A stretch of DNA of 64,000 nt from Deltaproteobacteria bacterium YD0425bin51 (GTDB lineage: Bacteria; Desulfobacterota; Desulfobacteria; Desulfobacterales; YD0425bin51). The notes beneath the pieces are model-generated. The model ran no database searches. It had not been told where the DNA came from and was given only the letters and a program-made list of their open reading frames with translations. Location of the stretch: contig PDZS01000007.1 of assembly GCA_002753225.1 (NCBI GenBank), positions 62,001-126,000 on the forward strand. Reading direction: 5' to 3'. Of the stretch, positions 62,301 to 64,000 are shown one piece after another; the stretch's first letter is position 1; each line of letters starts with the position of its first letter. The position numbers were made by a program, and so were the translations under genes.

Positions 62301-64000
62301 TTTCATTATTGACATAAAGGTTTAATTCTACATCCATTGGAGCTTTGACAACAATATTTCCATAATTTTTACATATATTATCTCCTGATTTAGGACTTAA
62401 GATTTCTAGTTCCTTTGAGCAATTTAAAATATCTTTTTCTAAATTTATTTTTACAGGCTCTTTAATTTCTTTTATTTTTGGGGCTTCTTTAGGTAAATCA
62501 GAATCAATTTTAACATTGTCCTTTTTTTCAGCACTAAAATTTGCTTTAGATAGTCCTCCTGGAGTTATATCTACAAACTGGGATAAAATATTCCCCATAA
62601 ATCTATTTGAAAAAGGAATTATTTTTAAATTTTTGGGAAGAGAAGTTTCATCTAATCTTATAACATGTGTTCCTGGTTTAACACTAGGTATTGAATATTT
62701 TCCACTTTTATCTGTTACTACTCTTGTCCCATCTTCTAAATAGAGAACTACATCTGGAACACCTTTTTCCTCTTTATCAATAAATACTTTTCCAATAATA
62801 GTTCCATTAGATGTAAATACACCTTCTGTTATTTTTATTTTAACAGATGCTGTATTTGACAATATGGCTTTTCCGTTTGTTCTTCCTTCGGCATAAGCTA
62901 AATTATTTCCATCTCCTCTTAAGCTATCTACGCCAATTAAAGCAACAAAGCTTAATTCAACAGATTCGTTTATGTTTATATCGCCTATATTCCAAACAAG
63001 TTGTCTATTACCAGAATTTTTTGGCTCTATAATTGTCTGTTTGTTTTTTTTTGCAGAATTTTTATAATATTGAATACCATGGGGCATAGTATCAATAATG
63101 TTTACCTGTTTTGCAATAGACTGTCCATTATTTGTAATTTTAATTGTATATTGAACAAATTCTCCAATTGAAACTAAATTTTTACTAGCTCTTTTTTCAG
63201 CTTTTAAATCAGCAGGAGGAGGATCTACTGGTATATCTAAATTTAGTGGTGGATCATCTTTTTTTAGTGTAAAAGTCTCTCTTCGTGAACCTTGACCTAT
63301 TATAAATCCACTAGGGAGTTCAGAATCTTTTACAACTGAAGGAAATTTATAGTCTGGAGGTGATGCTATTGGATTAACATCAATAAAATATGAACCTTCA
63401 GGAACTAAAGGGAACTGATATTTTCCGTCTTCTCCTGTTGTAACCTGATCATCTTGGTTTTTAGGCCAGTCACGATGATTAGATGCTCTATCCCATTTTC
63501 CTGCATTGTCCCAGTAAAGTGTAACAACAGCACCTTTTACAGCACCGCCTGATGCTGAATCAAAAACAATTCCATATGGATCAATTAAAGCTGAATCTTC
63601 AGAGACTGGTTCTGCATCCAATGCATCTTCATATGTAGCTGAAATTTTTGATTCTTCATTTAAAGTTAATGAGCCATCTCCATTATTACCAGCATCGCCT
63701 TCATTGCTTTTAACTGAACCTATGAAAAATCCAGTACTTGGACCAGTTTCAGTTAAAGTAATAGTTTCTTGATCTCCTGTTTCTATATTTTTTAAAACAA
63801 TTTTTATTGTTTCAACAATATCAGGGTCTGTATTTCTATCTAAATCTTTTACTTGTATATAAATATCTTGTCCGATTTTATAACGTTTTTGAGGATCTCC
63901 GTCCTTATTCTGAAATTCAATTTGACCTTTTGTTCTTTCAGATACAGTTGTTGAAGTTGATGGAGTCGGATCTGTTATTTCATCTGCTGTTATGTAAGCA
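59326..64000 (-). CDS. giant surface protein with Ig/CNA-B/DUF11-like modules and beta-barrel end, partial (N-terminus outside window)
   Basis: The frame stays open to the window edge, so at least 1557 residues are encoded and the start is not seen. In visible order: an Ig-like module (about 1-125, IYIQVKDLDRNTDPDIVETI); a CNA-B/SdrD-like module (about 140-215, GAVVTLYW, VPEGSYFIDV); a DUF11-like module (about 270-375, IKITNNGQSIAKQVNIIDTM); a second CNA-B-like module (about 398-470); an invasin/Big-1-like module (about 625-720, IQADGKSTIKVKVLVLD). From about 730 alternating strands run to the end (YLKLRLKF), like an outer-membrane beta-barrel. It is probably a surface or adhesion protein. 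The C-terminal 20 bp overlap the convergent giant kinase gene. Confidence 0.8.
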   Translation of the reverse strand, partial: AYITADEITDPTPSTSTTVSERTKGQIEFQNKDGDPQKRYKIGQDIYIQVKDLDRNTDPDIVETIKIVLKNIETGDQETITLTETGPSTGFFIGSVKSNEGDAGNNGDGSLTLNEESKISATYEDALDAEPVSEDSALIDPYGIVFDSASGGAVKGAVVTLYWDNAGKWDRASNHRDWPKNQDDQVTTGEDGKYQFPLVPEGSYFIDVNPIASPPDYKFPSVVKDSELPSGFIIGQGSRRETFTLKKDDPPLNLDIPVDPPPADLKAEKRASKNLVSIGEFVQYTIKITNNGQSIAKQVNIIDTMPHGIQYYKNSAKKNKQTIIEPKNSGNRQLVWNIGDININESVELSFVALIGVDSLRGDGNNLAYAEGRTNGKAILSNTASVKIKITEGVFTSNGTIIGKVFIDKEEKGVPDVVLYLEDGTRVVTDKSGKYSIPSVKPGTHVIRLDETSLPKNLKIIPFSNRFMGNILSQFVDITPGGLSKANFSAEKKDNVKIDSDLPKEAPKIKEIKEPVKINLEKDILNCSKELEILSPKSGDNICKNYGNIVVKAPMDVELNLYVNNEIIKNNRIGKKLINKKNKVAIYEYVAINFISGSKNHIKAQIKDMFGNIRGIKEIDVLTAGEPEKILIKTDKDEIQADGKSTIKVKVLVLDKNDLPIDQNSMITADINHGEILEKDADSYTPGIQIPYKNNEAIFNIKAPSESNEAIISVLLDNLQEDKKIFFSPHLRDTFIIGYGEITIGHGKTSDNFSELKNIGGFKKDAFIDGQGKLFLKKKLGKDMMLTAAYDSEKDDKVETELFKSKEKDPESEDKYPIYGDESKITYEAQSKNKLYVKLEKNKSYLLYGDYKTDLTSTSLSTYQRALNGLKYELNTEKYKLRSFASYTNQTIVVDKLRGMGISGFYYLTNKNIVEGSERVTIETRDRYLTDRVLKRESKSKFTDYEIDYEMGYLVFKEAIPSHDGDFNPIFIIVSYESISNDKKYLVYGGRGSINLTNWIEVGATAITEEHELNNYNIYGADLTFKLPGNSIMKMEYANTDSFFETNNIYTPKKDSGWLFNFESKPIENFKFNAFYKALGDYYGNPSAIDATRGTIKYGYDLKYLINPSTTIRSKYFNEKDEINNTENEQALVGVDKEINKKIIIHTDLLHENNTSSYLPPNSSLNDAFYNNSDEKKENVLSAKFGAEYKLRPDITIDASHKQDILHNIYQLSQAGIKYQFNKSNRLAVREEYGKYDNSEELRTVFGVESQVSKNTVTYNEYRLIDGIDGQKSQNVIGIKNNFLLGDRTTGNLSSEYQGTIHGKKSENYPDAFAISGGLEFLPKENLKFTNRLEYRNENSDNPRKSYFAELGIGYKLSPEYSILVKERYFLEDIQNNGNRTTNHSILGLAYRPLKYDKFNALFKFEYKQHRDLANNVNTERDTYLGYNTEAYIVSTEGIYQPTKKLQLIGKYAGKLSIDDAYKSYIDLISGRIIYDITERFDMGLTYRILTSHKVNSVYHGGSVEFGYRIIKDLWLSLGYSFDNFDADLTGADYWSRGPYLKLRLKFDENSSKGFHF

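Overview
The window is an AT-rich stretch of a bacterial chromosome, most like a Desulfobacterota (Desulfobacterales-type) organism. The gene order rpsF-rpsR-DUF2232-rplI-dnaB, an HdrA/Qmo-type flavoprotein, an acyl-CoA catabolic operon, many very large hybrid histidine kinases and DUF433-type toxin-antitoxin genes fit that group. The taxonomic call is an inference from gene content; no rRNA, tRNA, CRISPR array or complete insertion sequence is visible.

Layout. 1-2078 (minus): a solitary VapB-like antitoxin overlaps an HdrA/QmoA-like flavoprotein, followed by a second HdrA-like gene that runs off the window. 2144-6774 (plus): ribosomal/replication operon rpsF-rpsR-DUF2232-rplI-dnaB, then an inositol monophosphatase and a small four-Cys protein. 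6828-7569: a DUF433 antitoxin and its toxin partner, the latter broken by an in-frame TAG. 7601-14768 (minus): an acyl-CoA degradation operon (acyl-CoA dehydrogenase, enoyl-CoA hydratase, carboxylase beta subunit, HMG-CoA-lyase-like protein, XRE-cupin regulator, acetoacetyl-CoA synthetase), with a divergent TetR gene and a clear palindromic operator.

15575-31263: a signalling island. It holds a repeat-bearing coiled-coil protein, a REC-kinase with a partner response regulator, a TonB-type receptor, a YfiR-family periplasmic protein with a three-receiver hybrid kinase, a small JAMM-motif protein with a 62-residue partner, a stand-alone receiver, a CsgG-like lipoprotein, an outer-membrane-like protein and two more REC/kinase proteins, one of which lacks the phospho-acceptor histidine. 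No DNA-binding output domain is visible among these proteins.

31465-44166: an acetyl-CoA hydrolase/transferase on the plus strand, then a long minus-strand housekeeping block read as lspA, lgt, holA, pyk, phasin, argC, folD, M23 peptidase, secA. 44320-52383 (minus): a Cus-type copper/silver efflux operon with two outer-membrane factors, adaptor, RND pump and a His/Met-rich periplasmic protein. 52686-59345 (plus): a 2219-residue Ser/Thr kinase-ATPase-GAF-PAS-histidine kinase-receiver-Hpt protein, divergent from the Cus operon; a pair of matching operator-like repeats lies between them. 59326-64000 (minus): the C-terminal part of a giant cell-surface protein with Ig/CNA-B/DUF11-like modules and a beta-barrel-like end.

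Two dispersed repeat families run through the window: a 28-bp perfect or near-perfect palindrome (three copies, one forming the coding end of lgt) and a roughly 70-bp hairpin element (two copies). These, the amber-interrupted toxin, the JAMM two-gene unit, the degenerate kinase and the HMG-CoA-lyase-like protein lacking the family cysteine are the most interesting observations.
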